Assembly (NCBI GenBank): GCA_959019945.1
Contig: CAUEQD010000005.1
Coordinates: forward strand, 72,644 to 136,643
Length of the DNA: 64,000 nt
DNA from: an uncultured Collinsella sp.
GTDB taxonomy: Bacteria; Actinomycetota; Coriobacteriia; Coriobacteriales; Coriobacteriaceae
Reading direction: 5' to 3'
Positions within the stretch are counted from its first letter, which is position 1; each line of letters starts with the position of its first letter. The translations under genes were made by a program, and so were the position numbers. Below, piece by piece: positions 42,751 through 52,950 of this stretch. The notes under the pieces are model-generated. The model was not told the origin of the DNA, did no database searches, and saw only the letters and a program-made list of their open reading frames with translations.

Positions 42751-43455
42751 CTACGGGCGCGGCGGCACCAAAACATCGTAGCGAACGGCCTTGCCCGCAA
42801 GCTGATAGCTCGGCTTAACGCCGGCAAGCAGTGGCCCCTTCACCGGCCGTTTGATAACGACCTTGCGCGGCCGCACCGCAAGCGCGGCTTCGACCAGCGC
42901 CTCCTCATCGGCACACGGCTGCTCCAGATGGTGCAAGAGTTGGAACTTCTTTTTCACCGCCGCGCTCTTGGTGCGCTCGGGAAACATGGGGTCCAGATAC
43001 ACCACGTCGGGAGCCGCGAGCTCGCCCTGCCCGATCAACTCAGCTGCATGGCGAAGGCCGGCAATACTGTCCTCGCCCGCATGTAAGCGCATGCGTGACA
43101 CGGCAGCCGCAAGCGCCGGATCATCTGCCGCGCGATCCAGGGCATCCTGAAGCAGCGCCGCGATCACGCAATCCTGCTCATACAGATCGACGGTAAAGCC
43201 CGCGGCCGCCAGCAGCAGCGAATCCTCGCCAAAGCCTGCCGTGGCGTCAATCGCCCATGGGCTCTCGATGCCTTTTGCGCGCGCAGCCTTTACCAGCAGC
43301 TCTTGCTGCAGACGGCCCTGCTTGAGCCGCGGAAGCATGCGGTCAAAATCGGCACGCAGCTCCATCGTGCCGTCGGTGAGCGTGAGGCCCTCGGACTTCC
43401 CGGTCAGCTCAAGCCCCGCGGCCCGAGCAACAGAAAAGGGATCGACGACACCCAT
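42751..43455 (-). CDS. rsmJ: 16S rRNA (guanine-1516-N2)-methyltransferase
   Basis: A 234-residue class I methyltransferase. DATAGFGEDSLLLAAAG is the SAM-binding motif; YLDPMFPERTKSAAVKKKFQLL is the highly specific RsmJ block including DPMFP. AAGGAGTACCC precedes ATG 43455. Methylates G1516 (E. coli numbering) in the small subunit. Confidence 0.92.
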   Translation of the reverse strand: MGVVDPFSVARAAGLELTGKSEGLTLTDGTMELRADFDRMLPRLKQGRLQQELLVKAARAKGIESPWAIDATAGFGEDSLLLAAAGFTVDLYEQDCVIAALLQDALDRAADDPALAAAVSRMRLHAGEDSIAGLRHAAELIGQGELAAPDVVYLDPMFPERTKSAAVKKKFQLLHHLEQPCADEEALVEAALAVRPRKVVIKRPVKGPLLAGVKPSYQLAGKAVRYDVLVPPRP

Positions 43456-43518
43456 GGGTACTCCTTAACAAGCTAAACGAATACGTGAGCGCCGTTCATG
43501 CCAGCACCCAACCGTCCG

Positions 43519-43662
43519 CTATTGTCCCACATGCGACATGGCCCACAGCATCCCAATGCAAAGCACCGCCATCAATCCCGTGCACACGGCAGCGATCACA
43601 GAATCACCCATGCGCCTTCCCAACGACCGCGGCTCACGCACTTGCCCTGCTCCGTACATCAT
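43519..43662 (-). CDS. Small single-span membrane protein (47 residues)
   Basis: A short frame starting MMYGAGQVREPRSLG with one hydrophobic helix (VIAAVCTGLMAVLCIGMLWAM) at the C-terminus. AAGGAGGAGTC immediately precedes the ATG at 43662, which is strong support for translation. A longer frame to 43728 has no such site. Topology would be N-terminus in the cytosol by the positive-inside rule. Function unknown. Confidence 0.65.
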   Translation of the reverse strand: MMYGAGQVREPRSLGRRMGDSVIAAVCTGLMAVLCIGMLWAMSHVGQ

Positions 43663-43856
43663 GACTCCTCCTTGAGACCAGCTCCTTGTTACGGCCTCAT
43701 CATCGCAGCGCCGCACATGGGCTGCCATCGATTTGGCTTACGTCCAGCTTTCCTTTTTGAAAGGTTGGGGTGGGCTGCGCGGGGTCAAAGCGCTTTCAGG
43801 CGCATGCATCGCCGCGTTGAACTACAATGTGCTTCACCATATGTGCAGCACATGGG

Positions 43857-43875
43857 GTACGTCAGATTGACGTAC
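43857..43875. promoter_or_regulatory. Palindrome GTACGTCA-N3-TGACGTAC before the small membrane protein gene
   Basis: A perfect 8-bp inverted repeat 20 bp upstream of the start codon at 43896 and about 30 bp downstream of a TACAAT -10 candidate (about 43823). Operator or leader hairpin. Confidence 0.45.
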
Positions 43876-43895
43876 TCGTATCGAAAGGACCAGCC

Positions 43896-44297
43896 ATGAG
43901 TTCCGCTCGCAAGACTCTCAAAATCCTTGCCCTCGTCTACTTTGTTTTGGGCATCGCCAGCCTCGTCATCGCCGGCGTCGGCATCGCGACCGGCAACCTC
44001 GATTCCACGTACGGGTCGAACGCCATGCTGGCCGCGGTCGTGCTGGTCGCCAAGGGCCTCATCGATCTCGCCGCGGGCGTTGCGGGCATCAAGGGCGCCA
44101 ACAAGCCTTCGCAGGTGGATGGTGCGTTTAAGCTCGGCATCGTTGCCGCAATCGCCACGATTGCGCAGGCCGCGCTCACGCTTCCCGCGCTCGGCGGCAG
44201 CTCCGTCAATATCGTCGCCTTTGTCATCGTGGTCTACGACCTGTTCTTTGTTCAGCAGGCACACGCCGTTAAGGCCGAGAACAAGGACCGCCTGTAA
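43896..44297 (+). CDS. Four-span membrane protein of unknown function
   Basis: A 133-residue hydrophobic protein with four predicted membrane segments (ILALVYFVLGIASLVIAGVG, AMLAAVVLVAKGLIDLAAG, LGIVAAIATIAQAALTL, IVAFVIVVYDLFFV). Start 43896 follows AAAGGACCAGCC. No conserved charged residue suggests transport chemistry. A strong terminator follows. Confidence 0.75.
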   Translation: MSSARKTLKILALVYFVLGIASLVIAGVGIATGNLDSTYGSNAMLAAVVLVAKGLIDLAAGVAGIKGANKPSQVDGAFKLGIVAAIATIAQAALTLPALGGSSVNIVAFVIVVYDLFFVQQAHAVKAENKDRL

Positions 44298-44335
44298 GCG
44301 CTCGCTTCTCATAACCTCTGCAGCCAAGCAACTAA

Positions 44336-44371
44336 AAAGGGCCGATCGCGCATCTCCGCGGTCGGCCCTTT
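44336..44371 (+). terminator. Terminator of the four-span membrane protein gene
   Basis: AAAGGGCCGATCGCG (44336-44350) pairs with CGCGGTCGGCCCTTT (44357-44371), one mismatch, 38 bp after the stop. Confidence 0.8.
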
Positions 44372-44387
44372 ACGTTTGCCCAGACAA

Positions 44388-44424
44388 AACCTACCAAAAC
44401 AAACCTGTCCCTTTTTGGCAGGTT
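44388..44424. repeat. REP-like palindrome, family B (single copy)
   Basis: AACCTACCAAAA (44388-44399) and TTTTGGCAGGTT (44413-44424) pair with one mismatch around a loop holding AACCTGTCCC. It ends two bases before the rlmA stop codon complement at 44426. It matches the pair at 24965-25067. Confidence 0.65.
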
Positions 44425-44425
44425 G

Positions 44426-45241
44426 TTAGCTGTGGCGGTACTCGGCGATGATGAAGTCGATGTCGGTTTGAAGGGTATCCAGGTTTGCCAAGCGCTCTTT
44501 GTCGGCAGGGCGCGTGCGGTAGTAGTACGGCGTCATCTGGAACACCGCCTCGATGTCGGCCTGGGTCTGGAGCGTAATATTCGCAGATACCCGCTGCGTT
44601 CCGACCAACTCGAGCTCGGTAGTCTTCGGCAGCTTCTCGTCGTTAAGGTACGGCGTATCGTAGAGCACTTCCTTAAGCCCAAACAGATGACGGGCACCCG
44701 GCACCACGGTGTAGAGCGAGCCCTCCGGCGCCAGCACGCGGGCAAACTCGCGCTCGTTAAAGGGAGCGAAGAGCTCGGTCACCATATCGAAGGCGCCATC
44801 GGCCACAGGGATGTCCTTCATGTTGGCTACGAAATAGGTCGCATCGTCGCGCTTGGCGGCAAGGCGCACCATCTCTTTGCCCAGGTCGAAACCGTAAGCA
44901 TCCACGCCCGGCACCGCGCCCATGGCGCTGGTGTAATAGCCCTCGCCGCAGCAAATATCGAGCAGTGTCATGGGACCGCTCGTAGACGCAGCACGCCCAG
45001 ACACCTGCTTGCGCACCAGCTCGACCATCGCATCGCGCAACGGCGCGTAGTATCCACGGTTCAGAAAGTCACGACGGCTGCGCGCCTGTGACTTGGGATC
45101 GCCCATGGAGTCGCCGCTCTTGGACGAGCGCAATAGATATAGATAGCCCTCGCGCGCACGGTCAAACCGGTGTCCGCCCGCGCATGCAGCACCGCGTTCG
45201 TCATCCACCAGCGGCTCATGGCAAACGGGACACAACAACAT
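44426..45241 (-). CDS. rlmA: 23S rRNA (guanine-N1)-methyltransferase RlmA
   Basis: A 271-residue enzyme. The N-terminal zinc finger CPVCHEPL ... CAGGHRFD and the FDRAREGYLYLL segment are typical, followed by the SAM motif LLDICCGEGYYT and LFAPFNEREFARVLAPEG. It methylates a G in helix 35 of 23S rRNA (G745 or G748 depending on subtype). In some bacteria the TlrB subtype gives tylosin resistance; I cannot tell the subtype. TAAGGAGTTGCC precedes the ATG. Confidence 0.9.
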   Translation of the reverse strand: MLLCPVCHEPLVDDERGAACAGGHRFDRAREGYLYLLRSSKSGDSMGDPKSQARSRRDFLNRGYYAPLRDAMVELVRKQVSGRAASTSGPMTLLDICCGEGYYTSAMGAVPGVDAYGFDLGKEMVRLAAKRDDATYFVANMKDIPVADGAFDMVTELFAPFNEREFARVLAPEGSLYTVVPGARHLFGLKEVLYDTPYLNDEKLPKTTELELVGTQRVSANITLQTQADIEAVFQMTPYYYRTRPADKERLANLDTLQTDIDFIIAEYRHS

Positions 45242-45296
45242 GGCAACTCCTTAGCGCGAACAACACAACGCCCACCATTGTCGCACGCCTTCCCCG

Positions 45297-45356
45297 CCTA
45301 GTCATTGGGGACGTTCTTGAATGAGTAATCGTTTTAGAACGTCCCCAATGACTAGG
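45297..45356. repeat. REP-like palindrome, family A (copy 1)
   Basis: A perfect 21-bp inverted repeat: arms at 45297-45317 (CCTAGTCATTGGGGACGTTCT) read as two halves, and 45336-45356, around an 18-nt AT-rich loop. The same ACTAGTCATTGGGGACGTTCT-type unit recurs at 60691-60774. It lies between divergent rlmA and MATE genes and has no U tract. Confidence 0.8.
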
Positions 45357-45419
45357 CGATTAGGAGTATCATCGTCTGCGCAAATAAGCACAAAAGAGCA
45401 TGTTAGAGATTGAGAGCGT

Positions 45420-46802
45420 ATGGCTGACACCGTATCTAAGCACATTGACATGACCACCGGATCGCTGTGGCGCAATGTTCCCCTGTTCGCCTTCCCTGTG
45501 GCCGCCACGAGCATCTTGGAGCAACTGTCGAACCTCATCGCCACGGTCATCATCGGTAACTTCTCGGGCGACCAGGGAACCCTCGCCATGGCGGCGGTCG
45601 GCTCCAATGTTCCGCTTACCAGTCTTATGCTCAACCTGTTTATCGGCATGTCGCTTGGCTCCAACGTGGTCATCGCCAACGCTATCGGCCGCAACGATCA
45701 GAACATGGTCAAACGCGCCGTCCACACCTCGATTCTTATGGCACTTGTGGGCTTTGTCGTCATCGCACTGGGCGAGATCTTTGCCGAGCCCATGCTCGCC
45801 GCGCTCAACGTTCCCGCCGAAACCATGCCGCTCGCTTCGCTCTACCTACGCGTCTTTTTGCTCAGCATGCCCTCGATCTTGCTTTACAACTTTGAGGCCG
45901 CGATCTTCCGCTCCGTCGGCATCACCCGCATGCCGCTGCAGGCGCTTGCCGTGTCCACCGTCCTCAACATTGGCCTGGACCTCATCTTTGTCCCCGTACT
46001 CCACTGGGGCGTCGCGGGCGTCGCCATCGCCACCGCCATCGCCTACACCGTCAGCGCCGCTACGCTCTTTATCCGCCTGCTCAAGACCGACTCCGTCGTC
46101 CGCGTCACCCCGCGCGACCTGGCTATCGACCCCGTCGCCCTCAAGCGCATCGTCAAGATCGGCCTGCCCGCCGGCATCCAGAGCGCCGTCTTTGCCGTCG
46201 CCAACATCATCATCCAGTCTGCTATCAACAGCCTGGGCACCGAGGTCATGGCGGCATCGAGCGCCGCTATGAGCTTGGAGTACGTATGCTACAACCTGCT
46301 CAACAGCTTTAGCCAGGCTTGCACCACCTTTGTGGGACAAAACCACGGTGCCCGCCAGATCGACCGCTGCACCAAAACGCTCAAGGTCTGCCTGGTCGAA
46401 GGCGGTATCGTTGCACTCACCACGATCATCGTTATTGTCGGCCTGGGGCGCGAGATCTTGTCGCTCTTTAACAGCGATCCCAACATCGTCTCGATCGGCT
46501 ATATCCGCGTGTGTTCGATCTTCCCGGCGTACGCCTTTAGCATGTTCTACGAAAACATGTCCGGCTACCTACGCGGCTTTGGTATCTCGCTCACGCCCGC
46601 CCTCATCACCATGATCTGCGTCTGCGGCATCCGCTTCTATTGGGTGTTCTGCGTGTTCCCGCACTTCCGCACCTTTGCGAACATCATGATGGTCTACCCC
46701 ATCAGCCTGGGCACCACGGCGTTCTTTATGGTCGTGGCGGTACTACTTTGCCACCCGGCACGCACCTATCGCGCCACCCAAGCCAAAGCGACAGCCCGCT
46801 AG
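45420..46802 (+). CDS. MATE-family efflux transporter
   Basis: A 460-residue, 12-segment exporter in two MatE halves (FAFPVAATSILEQLSNLIATVIIGNF, IGLPAGIQSAVFAVANIIIQSAI). Members exchange Na+ or H+ for cationic drugs or metabolites. Monocistronic, convergent with the LysR gene that follows. The specificity is unknown. Confidence 0.9.
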   Translation: MADTVSKHIDMTTGSLWRNVPLFAFPVAATSILEQLSNLIATVIIGNFSGDQGTLAMAAVGSNVPLTSLMLNLFIGMSLGSNVVIANAIGRNDQNMVKRAVHTSILMALVGFVVIALGEIFAEPMLAALNVPAETMPLASLYLRVFLLSMPSILLYNFEAAIFRSVGITRMPLQALAVSTVLNIGLDLIFVPVLHWGVAGVAIATAIAYTVSAATLFIRLLKTDSVVRVTPRDLAIDPVALKRIVKIGLPAGIQSAVFAVANIIIQSAINSLGTEVMAASSAAMSLEYVCYNLLNSFSQACTTFVGQNHGARQIDRCTKTLKVCLVEGGIVALTTIIVIVGLGREILSLFNSDPNIVSIGYIRVCSIFPAYAFSMFYENMSGYLRGFGISLTPALITMICVCGIRFYWVFCVFPHFRTFANIMMVYPISLGTTAFFMVVAVLLCHPARTYRATQAKATAR

Positions 46803-46829
46803 ACACCGCACTCAACGCCACGCCAGTCA

Positions 46830-47696
46830 TTAATTGACAATATGCGAGCTCATATAGTCGATAAAGCGCCTCGTGGCGATAGGCATGGTATCCCAGCTGC
46901 GCCAAGCTGCCACTACGTCGCGCGAGGGAGCATGCACGATGGGTCGCACACGAATATCGGCTCGCATGCCCTCCACAGTACGACGGTAGAGCATGCTCAC
47001 GCCTAGGCCCTCCTCCACCATCGCCATGATGGTGTAGTCGTCAGTCACCTCACTCGTCACGTGCGGCGACAGCCCATGTGTCGCAAATGCATCGAGCACC
47101 AGGCTCTGTTCGCCCTCATCCAGCAGCACAAAGGGCTCGGACGCCAGGTCGGCGAGCGTCACCTTTTCCTTTGCCGCCAGCGGATGCGCAGCCGGCAGCA
47201 GCGCCACCAACTCGTCGTGATAGACCACACGCTTCTCGAGGCCTGCGGTAAACCCGCGCGCCGTAAAGCAAAAATCCACCACGCCGTCGTGCACCCACTG
47301 AGCGTTGCGCGTGTAATCGCCCTGCTTGAGGGTAAAGCGTACGCCCGGGTGCAGCGTACCAAAGTCGCGGATCACACGCGGCAGCACGGTACGGCTCACG
47401 TTGGTAAACGTCGCGATGCGAATATCGGTCGACGAAAGCCCCAGCAGCTCCTGGCGCTTGCCCTCGAGCTCGGCCTCGGCGATCACAATCTGGCGCAGGT
47501 ACGGCAGATACTGCCTGCCATCGCGCGTAAGCGAAACGCCCTGCTTTCCGCGCTCGATAAGCGTGGTGCCCAGCTCGCGCTCGAGCGCCTTGACGGCCTG
47601 GCTCACCGCACTTTGCGTATAGCCCAACTCGTCCGCCGCGCCCTTAAGACTGCCGCGATCGACCACCATACAAACAATCTGATACCGCGATGCCAT
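46830..47696 (-). CDS. LysR-family regulator (second LysR/EamA divergon)
   Basis: A 288-residue LysR protein, winged helix MASRYQIVCMVVDRGSLKGAADELGYTQSAVSQAVKALE and an effector domain ending DDYTIMAMVEEGLGVSMLYR. GGAGGCACG precedes the ATG. It is divergent from an EamA gene at 47855. It resembles the LysR at 7897 in layout, length and the C-terminal signature, indicating paralogous modules. Confidence 0.88.
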   Translation of the reverse strand: MASRYQIVCMVVDRGSLKGAADELGYTQSAVSQAVKALERELGTTLIERGKQGVSLTRDGRQYLPYLRQIVIAEAELEGKRQELLGLSSTDIRIATFTNVSRTVLPRVIRDFGTLHPGVRFTLKQGDYTRNAQWVHDGVVDFCFTARGFTAGLEKRVVYHDELVALLPAAHPLAAKEKVTLADLASEPFVLLDEGEQSLVLDAFATHGLSPHVTSEVTDDYTIMAMVEEGLGVSMLYRRTVEGMRADIRVRPIVHAPSRDVVAAWRSWDTMPIATRRFIDYMSSHIVN

Positions 47697-47744
47697 CGTG
47701 CCTCCACATCAATGCAGCCGTAAAACGTTTTGCCAGCGCTTTTC

Positions 47745-47757
47745 CTAATGACATTAG
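47745..47757. promoter_or_regulatory. Operator candidate CTAATG-A-CATTAG in the second LysR/EamA region
   Basis: A perfect 6-bp inverted repeat in the 158-bp divergent intergenic region. A second palindrome, AAAACGTTTT, lies at 47712-47721. Confidence 0.4.
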
Positions 47758-47854
47758 CATTTCTTAATCATACTGAAGATACATTCGCTTTACTACATCC
47801 ACATCTGGGAGCAGAATCCTTTTTACGAAACCGTTCTGTAACAAAAGGAGTCCC

Positions 47855-48757
47855 ATGGATCGCAAAAAAGCAATCGCGCTCTCATTTTCCGTTCCCGTCG
47901 CATGGGGCTTTTCGTACCCCCTCATGAAGATCGGCATGGACAGTATGAACGCCACGAGCATCGTTGCGCTGCGCTGCATCATCGCCTTTGTGGCTTGCCT
48001 GCTGCTCTTCCACAAGCGCGCTTTCCGCATCAACCGCGACCTTATGGTCCGCGCTGCCATCATCGGCGCCATTATGGCAACCGAACTCACCTGCATGTGC
48101 CTGGGCTCCAGCCTCACCTCCGCCTCCACCGCCGGCTTTTTGCAGAGCCTGACGGTCGTGATCGTGCCGTTTGCCAACGCCGCCCTGCTGCGTCGTGCCC
48201 CCGAGCGCAAAGTGCTCGTCGGCACCGCCATCGTCACCTGCGGTATGTTGCTGCTCTCGGGCGCCGACTTCACCAGCCTGAACCCGGGCGCGCTCATCAT
48301 GCTGCTCTCCGCTTTTGTCTATGCCGGCCATATCATTGTGGCGAAGCGCTTTGTCGAAGATGTCGACCCGCTGGCCCTGGGCGTTTGGCAGCTGGGCTTC
48401 GGCGGCCTGTTCTCGGGTATCGCCGCATTCACCTTTGGCGGTTTCACGCTTCCCGGCACGCCGAGCGAGATCGTCGTTGTCGTCGCACTCGCACTCATCT
48501 GCTCTGCCTATGGCTTTATCACCCAAACACTCGTGCAGCCCCACGTGCCCGCCGAGACCACCGGCTTCGCCTTCTCGCTCGAGCCGGTCTGCTCTGCCGT
48601 CTTCTCGTTCTTCCTGGTCGGCGAGGTTCTGAGCCCCATCGCCTTCTTTGGCGCCGCCCTCATCCTAACCGGCGTCATGGTGGCAACCGTCGAGCTTCCG
48701 CGCCTTCGCGCACATGGACACACCCGTATGGCAGGAGCGCCCGAGCACGTCTCGTAG
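47855..48757 (+). CDS. EamA/DMT-family transporter
   Basis: A 300-residue ten-segment transporter (VAWGFSYPLMKIGMDSMNATSIVALRCIIAF start; LEPVCSAVFSFFLVGE in the second EamA half). AAAAGGAGTCCC precedes the ATG. Divergent from its presumed LysR regulator. Probably exports an amino acid or related metabolite. Confidence 0.88.
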   Translation: MDRKKAIALSFSVPVAWGFSYPLMKIGMDSMNATSIVALRCIIAFVACLLLFHKRAFRINRDLMVRAAIIGAIMATELTCMCLGSSLTSASTAGFLQSLTVVIVPFANAALLRRAPERKVLVGTAIVTCGMLLLSGADFTSLNPGALIMLLSAFVYAGHIIVAKRFVEDVDPLALGVWQLGFGGLFSGIAAFTFGGFTLPGTPSEIVVVVALALICSAYGFITQTLVQPHVPAETTGFAFSLEPVCSAVFSFFLVGEVLSPIAFFGAALILTGVMVATVELPRLRAHGHTRMAGAPEHVS

Positions 48758-48845
48758 GCCCCGTTCTTCATACAGCCGTGTCATAAAGGCAACCGGTGCG
48801 CCTTTACAATAGATGCCAACAGAGCATCTACCATAAAGGAGCCCC

Positions 48846-49571
48846 ATGGACACCGCAACTCGCGACCACAACATAGCAACTTGGTTGGGCGATGCACCGC
48901 AGCCGGTACGTGACACTACGAACCAGCTGCTCGAGCGTATCGCCCTTTTGCGTGCCGAGCAGACCATCTACCCGGCACAAGACGACATCCTCAATGCCCT
49001 CGCCTACACGCCGGCCGACCAGGTCAAGGTTGTCATCTTGGGTCAAGATCCCTATCACGGACCCAACCAGGCAATGGGGCTGTCGTTTTCGGTCCCCACG
49101 ACGCAAACCAAGTTGCCGCCGAGCCTGCGCAACATCTATAAGGAACTCAAAGCCGATCTGGGTTGCCCCATTCCCGCCACGGGAGACCTAACACCATGGG
49201 CACAACAGGGCGTCCTGCTCCTCAACACCACGCTCACCGTGCGCGAGCATGCCGCGAACTCGCACGCCAAACTGGGCTGGAGCACGCTCACCGACTACGT
49301 TATCGAACGCTGCTGCCAGCTGCCCCAGCCGGTAGTCTTTTTGGCATGGGGTCGCTTTGCCCAGCAGATGGTCGAAGGCAAGCTCGTCGCAGTCGGCGCG
49401 GGCAAGGCAACCGACAAGTTCTGTCTGGCCTCCACGCACCCCTCGCCGCTTTCGGCCAACCGTGCCACGGCAGAACTCCCCGCCTTTATGGGGTCGCGTC
49501 CCTTCTCGGCAGCCAATCGGCTACTCGAACAGCACAGCTCGACCCCCGTCAACTGGACTTGCCTCGGCTAA
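48846..49571 (+). CDS. ung: Uracil-DNA glycosylase
   Basis: A 241-residue family 1 enzyme. The water-activating loop GQDPYHG and the leucine-loop motif HPSPLSA are intact, as is the FLAWGRFA strand. It removes uracil from DNA to start base excision repair. AAAGGAGCCCC is upstream. Confidence 0.96.
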   Translation: MDTATRDHNIATWLGDAPQPVRDTTNQLLERIALLRAEQTIYPAQDDILNALAYTPADQVKVVILGQDPYHGPNQAMGLSFSVPTTQTKLPPSLRNIYKELKADLGCPIPATGDLTPWAQQGVLLLNTTLTVREHAANSHAKLGWSTLTDYVIERCCQLPQPVVFLAWGRFAQQMVEGKLVAVGAGKATDKFCLASTHPSPLSANRATAELPAFMGSRPFSAANRLLEQHSSTPVNWTCLG

Positions 49572-49586
49572 AAATCGATATATCAA

Positions 49587-49620
49587 AAACGCGCCCGACG
49601 GCTTTCCATCGGGCGCGTTT
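49587..49620 (+). terminator. Terminator between ung and the SDR gene
   Basis: AAACGCGCCCGA (49587-49598) pairs with TCGGGCGCGTTT (49609-49620); A- and T-rich ends make it bidirectional. Confidence 0.88.
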
Positions 49621-49621
49621 C

Positions 49622-50302
49622 CTATTCGGGCCAAATAAATTGTGTGCGGCCGGCCTCGCCGCCATCGATCAGCAGACTCTGCCCGGTCATAAACCGGTTG
49701 GTCACGCCCACAAAGTAGATCCACTCGGCGATCTCTTGGGCGGTTGCCCAGCGCTTAAGCGGCGTGAGCTCCATAATCTGGTTCCACAGGTGCTCGTCTT
49801 CCATCACACAACGGTTGAGCGGCGTGATAACGCCGCCCGGGTCCACACTGTTGGCGATGGCCTGCGGTGCCAGGCGGTTTGCAAGGTTCTTGGTGTAGGC
49901 GATAACGCCGCCCTTGCTGGCGGCGTAGGCGGGAAACTCCGATCCCGTATGCCCGCTCGCCGACCCCACATTGACCACGGATTTAATAGCCGGCGCCGGC
50001 TTGGCGGCAAGCCCCTCTCCCACAAAGGCGTAACGCTCGGTCACGTTGATGGTGCCACGCAGGTTGGCGGCGATGTCATCGGCCGAATCCTGCGTACCGG
50101 CAACGTTCACGATTACCTGGGGTTCAATATCGCCTGGAAACGAGTTAGGCTCGCGTACATCAACGATCAGATGGCGGTAGCGCTCGTGTTCGATCGCCGC
50201 CGGCAGCAGGTCAAAACCCACGACCTCGTGGCCCTCGTCCAAAAAGCGCTGCACGCACGCGGCTCCGATACCGCCCGAAGCGCCCGTGATCAAAACCCGC
50301 AT
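49622..50302 (-). CDS. Short-chain dehydrogenase/reductase
   Basis: A 226-residue Rossmann-fold oxidoreductase. The cofactor motif TGASGGIG is at residues about 6-13, NVAG follows, and the catalytic Ser and YxxxK (YAASK) are present. An Asp after the second strand (GFDLLP) favours NAD. CTAAGGAGCAAGT precedes the ATG. It lies 10 bp downstream of the VUT gene and is probably in the same transcript. Confidence 0.85.
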   Translation of the reverse strand: MRVLITGASGGIGAACVQRFLDEGHEVVGFDLLPAAIEHERYRHLIVDVREPNSFPGDIEPQVIVNVAGTQDSADDIAANLRGTINVTERYAFVGEGLAAKPAPAIKSVVNVGSASGHTGSEFPAYAASKGGVIAYTKNLANRLAPQAIANSVDPGGVITPLNRCVMEDEHLWNQIMELTPLKRWATAQEIAEWIYFVGVTNRFMTGQSLLIDGGEAGRTQFIWPE

Positions 50303-50311
50303 ACTTGCTCC

Positions 50312-51034
50312 TTAGGCGGTTGCGTGGCGCTCGAGGTACTCGGCGCCCACATTCTCACGCTCCCAGCCGCGCACAACCTTGTAGCCCACGGGGCTCAGGA
50401 AGACCTCGCACAGCAGCTCGGCAACAGCGCCGGTCAGCGAGCACATAAGGACCTGCACCCAGGTCCAACCAAAGAACGTGTGGCTCACCACAATGGCAAA
50501 GACCAGGTTGTCGATAAACTGGCCAACACCCGTAGACACATAGGAGCGGAAGGCAAAGCTCGCAAAGTTATTCTTTTTGAGCATACGGCCGAGCGACTGG
50601 TTGAGCGTGGAGTTAACCACGGCAGAAACGAGCATTGCCAGCGAAGAGCCCAGCACCACGTACCAGGTGCCGCCGATGGTGGCGTTAAGGGCGGTGTTGA
50701 CCTCGATCATGCCCGTGTCGTAGTAGGCGCCCCACATGCCGGGCGTGAGCGAGCATGCCCAAAAGCACAGGCTCACGGCCAGGTTGACCAGCAGCGCGAG
50801 GATAGAGATTTTGATGGATGCCTTGGCACCAAAGCGCTTGCAGATCATGTCCTGGCACAAAAACGAAACCCAGCTCACCACAAAGCCGCAATCGAGTGCC
50901 AGATACGGCAGGCTGATGAGCTCTTTGTTGGCCAGCAGGTTCATCATGATGACACTCACGAAAAACAGCGAAACCGTTGCCGCGGGAATGCTCCGCAACA
51001 GGACCTTATAGTCCTCCATGACCTTCTTGATCAT
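50312..51034 (-). CDS. VUT-family transporter (queuosine precursor transporter-like)
   Basis: A 240-residue membrane protein of the VUT/YhhQ family: VSVIMMNLLANKELIS, YLALDCGFVVSWVSFLCQDMICKRFG and GQFIDNLVFAIVVSH are the recognisable blocks. YhhQ imports preQ0 or preQ1 for queuosine synthesis. AAAGGAGTACATA precedes the ATG at 51034. A good promoter lies upstream with a leader of about 78 nt containing a hairpin. No queuosine synthesis gene is in the window. Confidence 0.82.
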   Translation of the reverse strand: MIKKVMEDYKVLLRSIPAATVSLFFVSVIMMNLLANKELISLPYLALDCGFVVSWVSFLCQDMICKRFGAKASIKISILALLVNLAVSLCFWACSLTPGMWGAYYDTGMIEVNTALNATIGGTWYVVLGSSLAMLVSAVVNSTLNQSLGRMLKKNNFASFAFRSYVSTGVGQFIDNLVFAIVVSHTFFGWTWVQVLMCSLTGAVAELLCEVFLSPVGYKVVRGWERENVGAEYLERHATA

Positions 51035-51119
51035 TATGTACTCCTTTGGTTTTAGGTTTAACGAGCAGGATATCGGACCCGAACTGCTCGGACGCCCCGG
51101 TCTTGAGACGACGGTGGGT

Positions 51120-51148
51120 ATGATAGCCGCTCACACGGCATCAGGCAA
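51120..51148 (-). promoter_or_regulatory. Promoter of the VUT gene
   Basis: On the minus strand TTGCCT (rc 51143-51148) and TATCAT (rc 51120-51125) are 17 bp apart. The predicted leader contains a CGAGCAG/CTGCTCG hairpin (51062-51090) followed by an A-rich tract running into the ribosome site. Confidence 0.6.
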
Positions 51149-51190
51149 GCAAACGGCGCGGCAGCCCCGCCAGGCCACCGCGCCGGCACA

Positions 51191-52804
<1,614 letters not shown>

Positions 52805-52950
52805 GCGGATCCTTTCTTGCGTTCTATATGCATTACGTCGATGTAACCCGTCTATTGTAGCCGCGAAATGCTGCGGCAGGGCGCCTATCAGGACAAATTC
52901 ATCAGTCGAGGCTTTGACTGCCGGTCGGCGGCGGCGCTCCGCAGCAGTTC

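Noticed and set aside
49163..51055. 630-residue open frame opposite the SDR and VUT genes
   Set aside because: It spans two real genes and an intergenic terminator; Arg/His-rich with no domain signature.
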